Assembly: GCA_002451165.1 (NCBI GenBank)
Contig: DKBH01000084.1
Span: 1-36,603 of the forward strand
Reading direction: 5' to 3'
Length of the DNA: 36,603 bases
DNA from: Nitrospiraceae bacterium UBA6905
GTDB lineage: Bacteria > Nitrospirota > Thermodesulfovibrionia > Thermodesulfovibrionales > UBA6898
The notes beneath the pieces were generated by a model. It was not told where the DNA came from. It was given only the letters and a program-made list of their open reading frames with translations, and searched no databases. A program made the translations under genes and the position numbers. Of the stretch, positions 7,335 to 16,680 are shown piece by piece; positions within the stretch are counted from its first letter, which is position 1; each line of letters begins with the position of its first letter.

Positions 7335-10137
7335 GATATTTTTCTGCCAGGTTCGCTATTGCTGTCCTTATTTTTTCAAGTCTTTCCGTGAATTCCTCCG
7401 GATTGTCGCATCCCATAAACGCCGCTGCACTCCTCAGCGTAATCTCATCTTTTTTCAGTACGCTTTCGCCGCGCAGTCTGAGAAGACTTTCCAGCGTGCG
7501 CAGAAAAATGTACCCGTCCCTCATCAATCTGGCCTCTGTCTCACTGATAATCCCTGAAGCGGCAAGCCGGTTAATGGCAGCGACAGTGCTCTGGACTAGA
7601 AGCCCCCTATTAGCTCTGCAGTTCCTCAGCTGGAGGTACTGGACCGTGAATTCAATATCCTCAATACCCCCTGAACCAAGCTTGATGTCATACCCCTCCG
7701 CCTCTTTAGAAAGCTCACGCACAATACGCTCTCTCATCTGTCTGACATCGGAGGCAGTTATCCTACTTCCCTGAAGCGGCAGCATATCCCATGCCATCTC
7801 TAGGAACTGGCAGCCAGTCCTCATGTCCCCCGCTGCCGGCCTCGCCTTGAGCAATGCCTGGAATTCCCAAAACGCTGCTGCCTCTGCATAGTATTTTCTG
7901 AATGCCTCGATAGAAGATACCAATGGCCCTTTTGACCCCTCGGGTCTGAGCCGAGTATCCACATTGTAGGCTATACCGTCCCTTGTATATGAAACGAGCA
8001 GCCTGAGAAGTTTTTCCGCAGCCTTAGTCTGTTCCAGCCGAACATCTGTGCCGGACACGAAAATCAGGTCAAGATCGGAACTGAAGGTAATCTCTCTTCC
8101 TCCCAATTTGCCGAAACTGATGACCGCTAACGCATTCACGCCACCGGCAACGTGATCAAACGCCGTGGAAAGGATAGCATCAGCGGTCCTGCTCAATGCC
8201 TTCGTAGCCCGAAGCACGTCGATTCGTTTCTGAAGAAAGAGAAGGCCGATCCTGATCTCTTCCATCTGCTTCAACAACCTAACGCCGTCGCTGATAGAAC
8301 GACCTTCAGCAAGTGAGTTACTGATCTCTCCTTTCAGTGCCTGAAAGTTCTTCCTCAGTACTTCCTGCCAGCCTATCATCTCCAGATATTGCGGCCGGGC
8401 AATGAGCATCTTCGTGAGATAGCTGCTTTGGGAAAATACGTAGACAATCAGATCGACAAGCAGACGGTTCTTGCTGAAGACCTCAAGGTACGATTCATTG
8501 GTGCTCAGGAGCACGGCAAAAGCCTGCACGTGGTTCAGCGCCATATCCGGACTTTCGGACTTGAGTGCACTGTCAACAAACGCCGGCAGGATCTCGGAAA
8601 GGAAGCGCCTTCCCCTGAGCGTCTGAAAATTGAATATGCTGTCCTTTATAGCTCTGATGTTTCGCACTGCCTTGGCAATATCCCTGAGACTGCTCCGGGA
8701 GAGGAACTCCTTCAGTTCTGTGTCGCTGAACTCTTCGGCAAATAGCGTGTTTCCTTCGGAAGATCCCTCCTTTTTCTCCGCGAAGAGGGAATCATAGATA
8801 TTCCGCACGCGGCCTCTTCGCCGCTCGAGATCATCAAGGAACTGATTTACCGATGCATATCCCATCTTTCGTCCAAGGGCAAGAATATCAGCATCACCTG
8901 ATGGCAGCGTATGGGTCTGGATATCGTTTACCTGCTGCAGTCTGTGCTCAAGGGTCCGCAGATAACGATAATTATCCGAGAGGATAGCGTAGTCGTCCTG
9001 TCCGATAAGACCTTTCAGAAAAAGGCGGTGCAGGACTTTCAGTACGCTTCTTTCGCGGAGCAGCGGTTCCCTGCCGGCATAGATGAGCTGCAGCGCCTGC
9101 GCAAAGAACTCGATTTCCCTGATGCCCCCATAGCCCCGTTTGATATCCCCCTTCTTGAACGCAGCGTCTATCCGTGTCTTAAGCCTGCTGATCTCGTCTA
9201 TTGACGTAAAATCAAGATATTTTCTGAAGACGAATGGCTTGATCATCTCCATGAAGCTGGCGCCCAGTGACGCATCTCCTGCAACAGGCCGCGCACGAAG
9301 GAGCATAGCCCTTTCCCATGCCCTTCCCCAGGACTCGTAATACATCTCATATCCCCTTAGGGCAAGCGCAATCGCCCCCCGCTGCCCCTCAGGCCGCAGC
9401 CTCAAGTCTACACGGTAGGCGAACCCTGCTTCCGTATTCTGCGAAAGGAATCTCGAGAGTTCCTCCCCGATCTTGCAGAAATATTCGTGGTTTGAGATTC
9501 TGCTTTTGCGTACGCCCTGGGCTGTAAGCACCCCTGACGTTTCGCCGATCTCTGTGCCATACACATACATGAAATCAACGTCAGAGCTGAAGTTCAGCTC
9601 CTCTGCTCCCAGCTTACCCAGTGCTATGACAGCAAACTGGTCCTCCTCGGGAGTGCCATAGGTGTTGCGCACATATTCGCTGACAATGCCCAGTGAGCCA
9701 CGAATGATCACATCTGCAAGACCGCTCATCTCTATCATGATATCCACAAGGTCTGCCTTCCTCAAGATGTCCCTGAGCGCGATCTTCAGGATCTTCCGCA
9801 GTTTCACCTTGCGAACTGCGTTCATGTAAAGGGACAGCGTAGTCCTCTCGGGAGAACCTGGTATCGCCTCAAGTTCTTCATTTAGCGCAGAGACCATCTC
9901 CTCTCTGGCGGATGCGCTCTCCATGTCCTGTATCGCACCAAAAAGATCTTCGGGATGGTTTATGCTGTAGTTTGCCAGGAACTGGCTGTGACTGAAGAGC
10001 ATGGCAATACTCCTGATATGCGCCCGAAGCTCCTCCTCTCGAGCAGGATTGCCTTCAAGAAACGACCGCAGATTATTCAGCGCCCGGTCGGGATCAGGGG
10101 TCGACAATGACGCATCTCTTAATTCACTATCGCTCAT
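7321..10137 (-). CDS. glnE: Bifunctional glutamine synthetase adenylyltransferase / adenylyl-removing enzyme
   Basis: The product is 938 residues, matching the length of E. coli GlnE (about 946). It has two tandem nucleotidyltransferase modules. The N-terminal one, GKLGAEELNFSSDVDFMYV, is the deadenylylating half. The C-terminal one, GKLGGREITFSSDLDLIFV, is the adenylylating half. Each is followed by a helical GlnD/GlnE-type domain with RLRPEGxxG and GGIxDIEFxxQ motifs. The enzyme tunes GlnA activity by AMP addition or removal in response to PII and glutamine. The start is ATG at 10137, with only a weak upstream purine signal. A TATCAT hexamer 7 nt before the ATG may allow separate leaderless expression. 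It lies 82 bp after dppC, and its stop overlaps the convergent pyrE by 14 bp. Confidence 0.96.
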   Translation of the reverse strand: MSDSELRDASLSTPDPDRALNNLRSFLEGNPAREEELRAHIRSIAMLFSHSQFLANYSINHPEDLFGAIQDMESASAREEMVSALNEELEAIPGSPERTTLSLYMNAVRKVKLRKILKIALRDILRKADLVDIMIEMSGLADVIIRGSLGIVSEYVRNTYGTPEEDQFAVIALGKLGAEELNFSSDVDFMYVYGTEIGETSGVLTAQGVRKSRISNHEYFCKIGEELSRFLSQNTEAGFAYRVDLRLRPEGQRGAIALALRGYEMYYESWGRAWERAMLLRARPVAGDASLGASFMEMIKPFVFRKYLDFTSIDEISRLKTRIDAAFKKGDIKRGYGGIREIEFFAQALQLIYAGREPLLRERSVLKVLHRLFLKGLIGQDDYAILSDNYRYLRTLEHRLQQVNDIQTHTLPSGDADILALGRKMGYASVNQFLDDLERRRGRVRNIYDSLFAEKKEGSSEGNTLFAEEFSDTELKEFLSRSSLRDIAKAVRNIRAIKDSIFNFQTLRGRRFLSEILPAFVDSALKSESPDMALNHVQAFAVLLSTNESYLEVFSKNRLLVDLIVYVFSQSSYLTKMLIARPQYLEMIGWQEVLRKNFQALKGEISNSLAEGRSISDGVRLLKQMEEIRIGLLFLQKRIDVLRATKALSRTADAILSTAFDHVAGGVNALAVISFGKLGGREITFSSDLDLIFVSGTDVRLEQTKAAEKLLRLLVSYTRDGIAYNVDTRLRPEGSKGPLVSSIEAFRKYYAEAAAFWEFQALLKARPAAGDMRTGCQFLEMAWDMLPLQGSRITASDVRQMRERIVRELSKEAEGYDIKLGSGGIEDIEFTVQYLQLRNCRANRGLLVQSTVAAINRLAASGIISETEARLMRDGYIFLRTLESLLRLRGESVLKKDEITLRSAAAFMGCDNPEEFTERLEKIRTAIANLAEKYLRDA

Positions 10138-10219
10138 TACCTACATGATACACGATCGCAGAAAAGGTATGCACCTGCAGGAGCAAAAGACAAGGAGAGG
10201 CTTTTTCTCTTCGTTCGGA

Positions 10220-11065
10220 CTACCGCAAGCGCGGATCGATGGAGTCCCTGATGCCCTCGCCGAGAAGATTATAGCCCAGTACGGTAATGAGAATGGCAAG
10301 GCCCGGGAAGACAGATAGCCACCAGGCTATCTCAATATTGTCTTTGCCCAGCGTAAGGATATTTCCCCAACTCGGCGTGGGAGGCTGGACACCGATACCG
10401 AGAAAGCTGAGCGCCGACTCAACGAGAACAGCCCCGGCAATGCCAAGGACTGCGGAGACCAGCACCGGGGCCATGCTGTTTATCATGACGTGCCTGAATA
10501 TAATGCGGATATCGCTGGCCCCGAGCGCACGCGCCGCTAAAACATAGTCTCTCTCCTTTACGGAGAGGAATTCGGCACGGACAAGCCTGGCTACCCCCAT
10601 CCAGCCGGTCAGACCAATCACGATCATGATATTCCAGATGCTCGGCTCAACAAAAGCTATAACAGCGAGGATGAGGAAAAATGTCGGTATCGTCAGCATG
10701 ATATCAATAAAGCGCATGATGAGACGTTCAATCCAACCACCATAATATCCGGCAACAGCACCCAAGGCGATACCGATCAGTGTTGCAATGCCTACCGCAA
10801 CAAAACCGACCGCTAGAGATATGCGGGCCCCATAGATCATCCGGCTCAGCACGTCCCTTCCGAGGTCGTCCGTGCCAAGGGGATGGCGAAAGTCAGGGGG
10901 CATCAGAATGGCATTTCTGTCTATGTCATTCGGACCAAAGGGTGAAAACAGGGGTGCAAGGATGGCGAGCACGAAGAGACAGATTACGATGACGCCGCCG
11001 GAAACAGCAAGACTGTTCCGTTTAAATCTGTCCCAGAAAAGGGTGCTGAGAGATTCTTTTTTCAT
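10220..11065 (-). CDS. dppC: Peptide ABC transporter permease, DppC/OppC type
   Basis: The product is 281 residues. It is a binding-protein-dependent permease with an N-terminal membrane segment (VSGGVIVICLFVLAILAPLF), the family motif HPLGTDDLGRDVLSRMIYGARISL, several further helices, and a cytoplasmic EAA-type loop (DYVLAARALGASDIRIIFRHVMINS) that docks the ATPase. The C-terminus DSIDPRLR is typical of the family. Its ATG overlaps the dppB stop as ATGA, so translation is coupled. It pairs with dppB as the membrane core of a dipeptide/oligopeptide importer. No ATPase gene follows; the next gene is glnE. Confidence 0.93.
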   Translation of the reverse strand: MKKESLSTLFWDRFKRNSLAVSGGVIVICLFVLAILAPLFSPFGPNDIDRNAILMPPDFRHPLGTDDLGRDVLSRMIYGARISLAVGFVAVGIATLIGIALGAVAGYYGGWIERLIMRFIDIMLTIPTFFLILAVIAFVEPSIWNIMIVIGLTGWMGVARLVRAEFLSVKERDYVLAARALGASDIRIIFRHVMINSMAPVLVSAVLGIAGAVLVESALSFLGIGVQPPTPSWGNILTLGKDNIEIAWWLSVFPGLAILITVLGYNLLGEGIRDSIDPRLR

Positions 11066-12063
11066 TGCTCCGTCCGTATCCTCGGATCTGCAAGCATATA
11101 CCCGACATCCGCAAGAAGGTTGCCGAGCAAGGTCAAAAATGCACCAATGGTGAGAATAGCCATGATGAGCGGATAGTCGCGCGCCATGACGCCATTGAAA
11201 AAGAGCTGTCCCATACCGGCAATCCCGAAAATGTTCTCAAAAATGACGCTCCCGCCGATAAGACCCGGAACCGAGAGCCCGATAAGGGTTATGAGCGGAA
11301 GTAGGGCGTTTCTGAATGCATGACGGTAGATGACCGTTTTTTCCGGAAGTCCTTTTGCCCGTGCGACGGTAACGTAATCCTGCCGGATAACCTCAAGCAT
11401 GCTGCTCCTCATATACCGCGAATCTGCTGCAAGACTGCCGAATGCTATCACAAAGAGCGGCAGGACCAGATGCTTGACCCTGTCGATCACTTTTCCCCAT
11501 AGCGGGAGAGCGTCATACTGCATGGACTTCAATCCGGATATGGGCAGCCAGTCCAGATAGACACCGAAAAGCAGCATGAGAAGCAGTGCGAGCCAGAATG
11601 AAGGCAGGGCAAAGCCCACAAAGACCGTTGTCGTGGTGATCTTGTCATACATGGTATTTTGGTGAGTCGCCGATGAGATGCCGATGGGAATGGCTATGAG
11701 GAGTATAATGATCATGGCCATCAAATTCAGCATGAAGGTTATAAAGAGCCGCCGCTCAGTGATCGGCTGCTGTGTATCCCAGATCTTCTGCATGACGGGC
11801 CGATGGTCCGTGGAAAAGGACTCGCCAAAATCCAGCCTGACGATCCGTTTCAGCCAGAGACCGTACTGCACCATGACCGGTTTGTCGAGGCCATAGTACT
11901 TCTCCAGTCTTTCTCGGGCTTCGGGAGTCATTTTAGGGTTCATCTCGGACAAGGCATCCGTCGGTTTGCCAGGTGCAAGGTGAATGATAAGGAAAGAAAT
12001 CAGGGTAATGCCGAAAAGGGTCGGGATCATCTCAATTAGTCGTTTCAGGAGATAGGAAAGCAT
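11062..12063 (-). CDS. dppB: Peptide ABC transporter permease, DppB/OppB type
   Basis: The product is 333 residues from the chosen ATG at 12063, which shares a base with the dppA stop (TAATG). This start gives the typical family N-terminus MLSYLLKRLIEMIPTLFGITLISFLIIHLAPG. A longer reading from 12108 would lie inside dppA and lacks family similarity. Features are the N-terminal helix, the large periplasmic region between helices 1 and 2, and the EAA loop DYVTVARAKGLPEKTVIYRHAFRNALLP. It forms the translocation channel with DppC. Substrate specificity (peptide or nickel) cannot be decided from sequence. Confidence 0.93.
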   Translation of the reverse strand: MLSYLLKRLIEMIPTLFGITLISFLIIHLAPGKPTDALSEMNPKMTPEARERLEKYYGLDKPVMVQYGLWLKRIVRLDFGESFSTDHRPVMQKIWDTQQPITERRLFITFMLNLMAMIIILLIAIPIGISSATHQNTMYDKITTTTVFVGFALPSFWLALLLMLLFGVYLDWLPISGLKSMQYDALPLWGKVIDRVKHLVLPLFVIAFGSLAADSRYMRSSMLEVIRQDYVTVARAKGLPEKTVIYRHAFRNALLPLITLIGLSVPGLIGGSVIFENIFGIAGMGQLFFNGVMARDYPLIMAILTIGAFLTLLGNLLADVGYMLADPRIRTEQ

Positions 12064-13706
12064 TATGGCACCATCGTGTGCCGCTGCAGGCTTTTCGGCA
12101 CATACCATTTCGGAAGATTGTAACTGATGCCTATGGGAGTGGGCTTGATGCCCTTTATCCGACCATGCACGATCGGCGTCGCGTCAGGGACATAGAGAAA
12201 GATGTACGGCACCTCCTCCGCAAGGATCTCCTGTATCCGGAAATAAGCCTTCTTCCTCTTTTCGAGATCGAAGGTCCTTCTCCCTTTTTCGAGGAGTTCG
12301 TCAACCTCAGGGTTGCGGTAGCTGATAAAGTTGAGTTCCTTCTCCCTGGTCTTTGAAGAATGCCAGATGTCGTACTGGTCCGCATCGAGGCCGATCGACC
12401 AGCCAAGGAGTACGGCCTCGAACCGCTTCTTGTCGATGAACTGGTTGATAAAGGTCGACCATTCAACGGTCCTGATATCGACCTTGATGCCGATCTTCTC
12501 AAGCCGCCACTGTATGATCGTTGCCGTATTCTTGCGCAGTGTATTGCCGGCATTCGTCAGAATCGTGAACCGGAACGGCCTGCCCTCCTTGTCAAGGACA
12601 CCATCACCGTCCGCATCCTGCCAACCAGCATCCCGGAGAAGCTCTTTAGCCTTCTCAGGATCATACGCGTACTTCCTGACATTGGGGTTATAAGGCCACG
12701 TGTTCGGTACGTACGGTCCTGTTGCCGGGCTTCCGAGACCGAAAAGAACAACGTCAACAATCTCCTTCTTGTCGATACCATACGCTATTGCCTGCCTGAC
12801 CCTTTTGTCGCTGAACCAAGGGTGCTTCTGATTGAACGCCAGGTGCGTATACTGAAAGGCAGGGAAACGATACTTCTGATAATTTTTTCTGAAAAAGTCC
12901 GTGTCGGTCTGCTTGGTGTATTGGATGGGCGTCAGGCCCATCATGTCAATCCCGCCGGTCTTGAGTTCGAGAAACATGGTCGCAGGATCAGGGATGACCT
13001 TATACATATAGTGATCTAAGTACGGCCTGCCCTCAAAATAATTCTTGTTGGACTCAAGCAGCAGCTCCTGCCCGGATACCCATTTCACGAGCTTGTACGG
13101 TCCTAGCCCTATCGGATCCCTGGTCATATCGCTTTTGGTGATGTCCTTACCTTCGAGCAGATGCCTTGGCAGGACCACCAGACTGCCCCATGAGGTGAGT
13201 GCAGGGGCAAACGGCTTGTCATAGGAAACGCGGAACGTGTATTTATCCAGGACCTCTGCCTTCTTCACCTGCAGAAAGTCCTCTTTATACGCAGACGGCG
13301 TCTTCTCGTCAATGATCGTCCTGTACCCGAACATTACGTCGTCTGCAGAGAACTCTGTCCCATCTGTCCACGTTACGCCTTTCCTGAGGTGGAATGTTAT
13401 GACCAAGCCATCAGCTGAGATGTCCCAGGATTCAGCAAGATCGCCGGTAATGCTCAGGTCGGTATCGTATTTCACCAGCCCGTTGAATATGAGACCCGAG
13501 ACGGCGTGAGAAGCAGAATCACTGGCAAGCATGGGGATGAGATTTGAGGGCTCGCCGATGGTGCCTTCAACAATCGCGTCGCCGTATGCAGGCGTGTCAT
13601 CCCCCTGCGGAACGTCTCCTTTTGCCGTTTCAGTATTCGTCTGTCGGCATCCCACAACCATAAGGAATAAGACAAATAGGGCAAACAGAGATACCTTTTT
13701 TTTCAT
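12063..13706 (-). CDS. dppA: Peptide-binding lipoprotein of an ABC transporter (SBP family 5)
   Basis: The product is 547 residues. Lys residues, a hydrophobic stretch and a lipobox (MVVGC, Cys20) predict a lipoprotein. The mature part is a family 5 solute-binding protein: EPSNLIPMLASDSAS, LAESWDISADGLVITFHLRKGVTWTDGTEFSADDV, GTGPY-like GLGPYKLVKW, and the RQAIAYGIDKKEIVDVVLFG segment. Such proteins capture peptides (some bind nickel chelates) for DppBC. It starts 26 bp after uvrA and is coupled to dppB. The Shine-Dalgarno sequence at the ATG (13706) is weak. Its position behind uvrA suggests readthrough from that gene. Confidence 0.92.
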   Translation of the reverse strand: MKKKVSLFALFVLFLMVVGCRQTNTETAKGDVPQGDDTPAYGDAIVEGTIGEPSNLIPMLASDSASHAVSGLIFNGLVKYDTDLSITGDLAESWDISADGLVITFHLRKGVTWTDGTEFSADDVMFGYRTIIDEKTPSAYKEDFLQVKKAEVLDKYTFRVSYDKPFAPALTSWGSLVVLPRHLLEGKDITKSDMTRDPIGLGPYKLVKWVSGQELLLESNKNYFEGRPYLDHYMYKVIPDPATMFLELKTGGIDMMGLTPIQYTKQTDTDFFRKNYQKYRFPAFQYTHLAFNQKHPWFSDKRVRQAIAYGIDKKEIVDVVLFGLGSPATGPYVPNTWPYNPNVRKYAYDPEKAKELLRDAGWQDADGDGVLDKEGRPFRFTILTNAGNTLRKNTATIIQWRLEKIGIKVDIRTVEWSTFINQFIDKKRFEAVLLGWSIGLDADQYDIWHSSKTREKELNFISYRNPEVDELLEKGRRTFDLEKRKKAYFRIQEILAEEVPYIFLYVPDATPIVHGRIKGIKPTPIGISYNLPKWYVPKSLQRHTMVP

Positions 13707-13732
13707 GGTGACTTAAAGAATACTGCACCACT

Positions 13733-16480
13733 TTACGATTTTGCAATGCTGCCTTCGGGGTATTTCGCAAGGAATACTCCGGTAGAGGAATGTTCTGCCT
13801 TTATGATCTCTTCAGGGGTCCCTTCGAAGACGATCATGCCTCCGTCATCACCGCCCTCAGGTCCGATATCAACGATCCAGTCAGCTGACTTGATTACATC
13901 CAGGTTATGTTCAATGACAATTACTGTATTCCCCGCCTCCACAAGTCTGTTCAGGATATGAAGCAGCGCCTTCACATCGTCAAAGTGAAGACCGACGGTC
14001 GGCTCATCAAGTATATAGAGATACCCTCCTCGCTCACTTGTCCCCATCTCGGAAGCGATCTTGAGCCTTTGGGCCTCTCCGCCGGAAAGGGTTGTTGCAG
14101 GCTGTCCCAGTCTGAGATATCCAAGGCCGGTCTCCATCAGCAGGGCAAGTTTTGCCCTGACCGGAACAGCGTCATGAAAAAGAAGTATCGCCTCTTCCAC
14201 GGTCATATTTAGAATGTCACAGATGTTCTTTCCCCTAAAGGTCACGCGAAGTGCCTCCGGCCGGTACCGCCTGCCTTCGCATTTCTCGCATGTTATATAC
14301 AGATCCTCAAAGAAGAACATTTCCATAAGTTCGAGGCCGCTGCCCTTGCACGCCTCGCATCTGCCGCCGGCCACATTGAAAGAAAAAAATCCAGGAGCGT
14401 ATCCGTAGGCACGTGCTTCCTTTTGTTCAGCAAGGATTTTCCTGATATGATCAAAGATCTTAAGATACGTGACGGGATTTGAGCGCGGACTTCTTCCTAT
14501 GGGCGCCTGATCGATAAGTTTCACCCCACGGAGAAAATGCACCCCCTGGAGCGCTGTAAATGGAAGCGGCTGCTCTGACACTATTTTAAAGTGACGGGCA
14601 AGCGCACGATAGAGCGTCTCGACGACCAAGGTCGTTTTTCCCGAGCCGGACACTCCCGTCACCGCAGTCATCCTTTTCAGGGGGACGCCGAAGTCGAGCC
14701 CCTTAAGGTTATTTCCTTTGGCACCTTGAAGCAGTAAATCTTCTCCGGAAAAAGACCTTTTTCTCACCGGGGTTTGAACCTTCTTGTCTCCCCTGAGATA
14801 CTGCGCCGTCAGCGTATCTGCAGTGAGAAAGCTATCCATAGGACCGGAAAATACGACATCGCCACCCTTATGCCCTCCCCCTGGTCCAAGCTCAATAACC
14901 CACTTCGCTGACTCGATGATACCCCGGTCATGTTCCACAACGATCACGGTATTCCCCTGGTCAGCAAGCCTGTTTAGGATTCCAGCTACTCTTTCCGTAT
15001 CCTTCGGATGGAGGCCGATGGTCGGCTCGTCAAGGACATAGAGCGTACCTGTCAGAAGTGCGGCAAGCTGATTAGAGAGATTGATGCGCTGATATTCCCC
15101 CCCCGAAAGTGTCTTGCCGTAGCGGTCAAGCGCAAGATACCCAAGTCCTGTCTTCTCAAGAAACTGAATCTTCATGACTATTTGCCTCAGCAGCTCCTTT
15201 GCCAGCTCTTTTTTAAACGGAGAAAGTCCGATGTCAGCGAACAGCTCAGCGAGTGCCTTGATCGGCATGGCCGAGAGTTCTGCTATGTCACGCCCCGATA
15301 TCTTGAAGGCGAGGGCCTCCTTCTTCAGCCGTTTGCCATTGCAAGCGTTGCAGGTTGTTGAACGCCGATAGCGGGAAAGAAAGACTCTCACATGCAGTTT
15401 GTATCGCCATCCTTCCAACTCCTTAAAGAAATCGTCGATTCCGTAAAACCCCTTCACCCCCTTGAAGAGGGTCTCCTTTTCCCGGGTTGATAATTTGTCA
15501 AAGGGTCTGTCAAGATTCAGCCCTGCTTTTTTGCCTTTTTCGAGGAGCTGCTTCTTCCACCATTTCGCAGCAGGTTTGTTCCAGGGGTCTACCGCACCTT
15601 GAGCAAGGGAAAGGCCGGGGTTAGGCACGATAAGGTCTTCGCTGTACTGCAGCGTATCGCCGAATCCCTTACATTCAGGGCATGCTCCTACCGGATGGTT
15701 GAACGAGAAAAGCATCGGCGTAGGTTCCGGCAACGCGAGATCACAGACCTCACAGGCATGTTGGGACGAAAAAGGCAGGAGCACTGCATTCCCCTTGTCT
15801 TCGACCAGGATCACCTTCATACCTGCCCCGCCTTCTCTCCATGCAGTCTCGATGGAGTCAGAAAGCCGGGGCTCGTCCCTGATCGCCAGTCTGTCGAGTA
15901 CTATCGTGAGTGCGCCGTTACCTGCATCCCTGCCCGGCTCGAGTTCCGTCATCCGGCCATCCTTCCATTTCCTGAAATATCCTTTTTTCATTAGGGCTTC
16001 AGGAGATTCCAGGGTATCGAACAGCACCATAGCTCTCTTGCCAGCGTGCTTCTCCAGGAGTTCGGCAGCTATCTGCGAAGGGTCCCACTTCCGGACTTCC
16101 CTGCCGCATTGAGGGCAAAACGGTGTTGCTACCTTCGTATAGAGAATACGAAAGAGGTCATACAGCTCTGTAAGCGTACCCACCGTGGAACGCGAACCGC
16201 GAACAGGATTCTTCTGCTCAAGCGCTATGGCAGGACGTATGTTCAGGATGGCATCGACATCCGGTCGGTCAAGTTTTTCCAGGAAGAGCCGCGCATACGA
16301 GGAAAGGGACTCTATGAACCGCCACTGACCCTCGGCGAAAATCGTATCGAATGCCAGTGACGACTTGCCCGATCCGGAGACACCGGTGACAACCGTTACC
16401 GTATCATGGGGTATGCGGAGACTGATATTCTTGAGGTTGTTCTGGCGTGCTCCCTCAATGAGCAAATCCTGCGCGGACAT
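13733..16480 (-). CDS. uvrA: UvrABC excinuclease subunit A
   Basis: The product is 915 residues, slightly shorter than the typical 940. It is the damage-recognising ABC ATPase of nucleotide excision repair. Features in order: Walker A GVSGSGKSS, the EQKNPVRGSRSTVGTLTE segment, a UvrB-binding region, a zinc module (CEVC..CPEC), the first ABC signature LSGGEYQR with Walker B YVLDEPTIGLHP, a second Walker A GVSGSGKTT, the damage-sensing zinc finger (CEAC..CEKC), the second signature LSGGEAQR and Walker B YILDEPTVGLHF. The first part of the UvrB-binding domain is divergent, so a UvrA2-like paralogue cannot be fully excluded. The ATG at 16480 has no Shine-Dalgarno sequence but lies 6 nt downstream of an extended -10, so the message is predicted to be leaderless. 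Confidence 0.95.
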   Translation of the reverse strand: MSAQDLLIEGARQNNLKNISLRIPHDTVTVVTGVSGSGKSSLAFDTIFAEGQWRFIESLSSYARLFLEKLDRPDVDAILNIRPAIALEQKNPVRGSRSTVGTLTELYDLFRILYTKVATPFCPQCGREVRKWDPSQIAAELLEKHAGKRAMVLFDTLESPEALMKKGYFRKWKDGRMTELEPGRDAGNGALTIVLDRLAIRDEPRLSDSIETAWREGGAGMKVILVEDKGNAVLLPFSSQHACEVCDLALPEPTPMLFSFNHPVGACPECKGFGDTLQYSEDLIVPNPGLSLAQGAVDPWNKPAAKWWKKQLLEKGKKAGLNLDRPFDKLSTREKETLFKGVKGFYGIDDFFKELEGWRYKLHVRVFLSRYRRSTTCNACNGKRLKKEALAFKISGRDIAELSAMPIKALAELFADIGLSPFKKELAKELLRQIVMKIQFLEKTGLGYLALDRYGKTLSGGEYQRINLSNQLAALLTGTLYVLDEPTIGLHPKDTERVAGILNRLADQGNTVIVVEHDRGIIESAKWVIELGPGGGHKGGDVVFSGPMDSFLTADTLTAQYLRGDKKVQTPVRKRSFSGEDLLLQGAKGNNLKGLDFGVPLKRMTAVTGVSGSGKTTLVVETLYRALARHFKIVSEQPLPFTALQGVHFLRGVKLIDQAPIGRSPRSNPVTYLKIFDHIRKILAEQKEARAYGYAPGFFSFNVAGGRCEACKGSGLELMEMFFFEDLYITCEKCEGRRYRPEALRVTFRGKNICDILNMTVEEAILLFHDAVPVRAKLALLMETGLGYLRLGQPATTLSGGEAQRLKIASEMGTSERGGYLYILDEPTVGLHFDDVKALLHILNRLVEAGNTVIVIEHNLDVIKSADWIVDIGPEGGDDGGMIVFEGTPEEIIKAEHSSTGVFLAKYPEGSIAKS

Positions 16481-16486
16481 TTTGAT

Positions 16487-16495
16487 ATTTTAGCA
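16487..16495 (-). promoter_or_regulatory. Extended -10 promoter element of uvrA (leaderless)
   Basis: The minus strand reads TGCTAAAAT (TGn extended -10), ending 6 nt before the uvrA ATG. No convincing -35 was found, as is usual for extended -10 promoters. No ribosome-binding site is present. Confidence 0.45.
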
Positions 16496-16611
16496 CAGCC
16501 GCTCAAAAGGGCTGATCTAGGTGTGACAGGCGCTTTAATGTCAGGTTGTCAGGCTTATCTACCGCATTTGGTGCTATAAATACCGTTTTTCCTCCCGAAT
16601 CAGGAGAAAAA

Positions 16612-16680
16612 ATGAACTTAAACGAGAAGAACTATGCTATGCAGCAAGAAAAATTGACTATGGAGACCCTGCATGGTTGA
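16612..16680 (+). CDS. Possible 22-residue peptide (doubtful)
   Basis: A 22-codon frame (MNLNEKNYAMQQ..) follows an AGGAG site 5 nt before the ATG and an extended -10 (TGCTATAAA, 16572-16580). A bulged hairpin (TTTTTcCTCC..GGAGAAAAA, 16586-16611) would sequester the AGGAG. The frame overlaps the 3' end of the opposite TPR gene by 23 bp. No family is recognised. The combination of signals is suggestive, but chance is quite possible for so short a frame. Confidence 0.22.
   Translation: MNLNEKNYAMQQEKLTMETLHG

Noticed and set aside
12064..12108. Longer start for dppB
   Set aside because: It lies inside dppA. The ATG at 12063 gives the family N-terminus and a TAATG coupling.
12360..13019. Plus-strand 219-codon frame
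   Set aside because: It is antisense to dppA with no start signal; the codon pattern mirrors the real gene.
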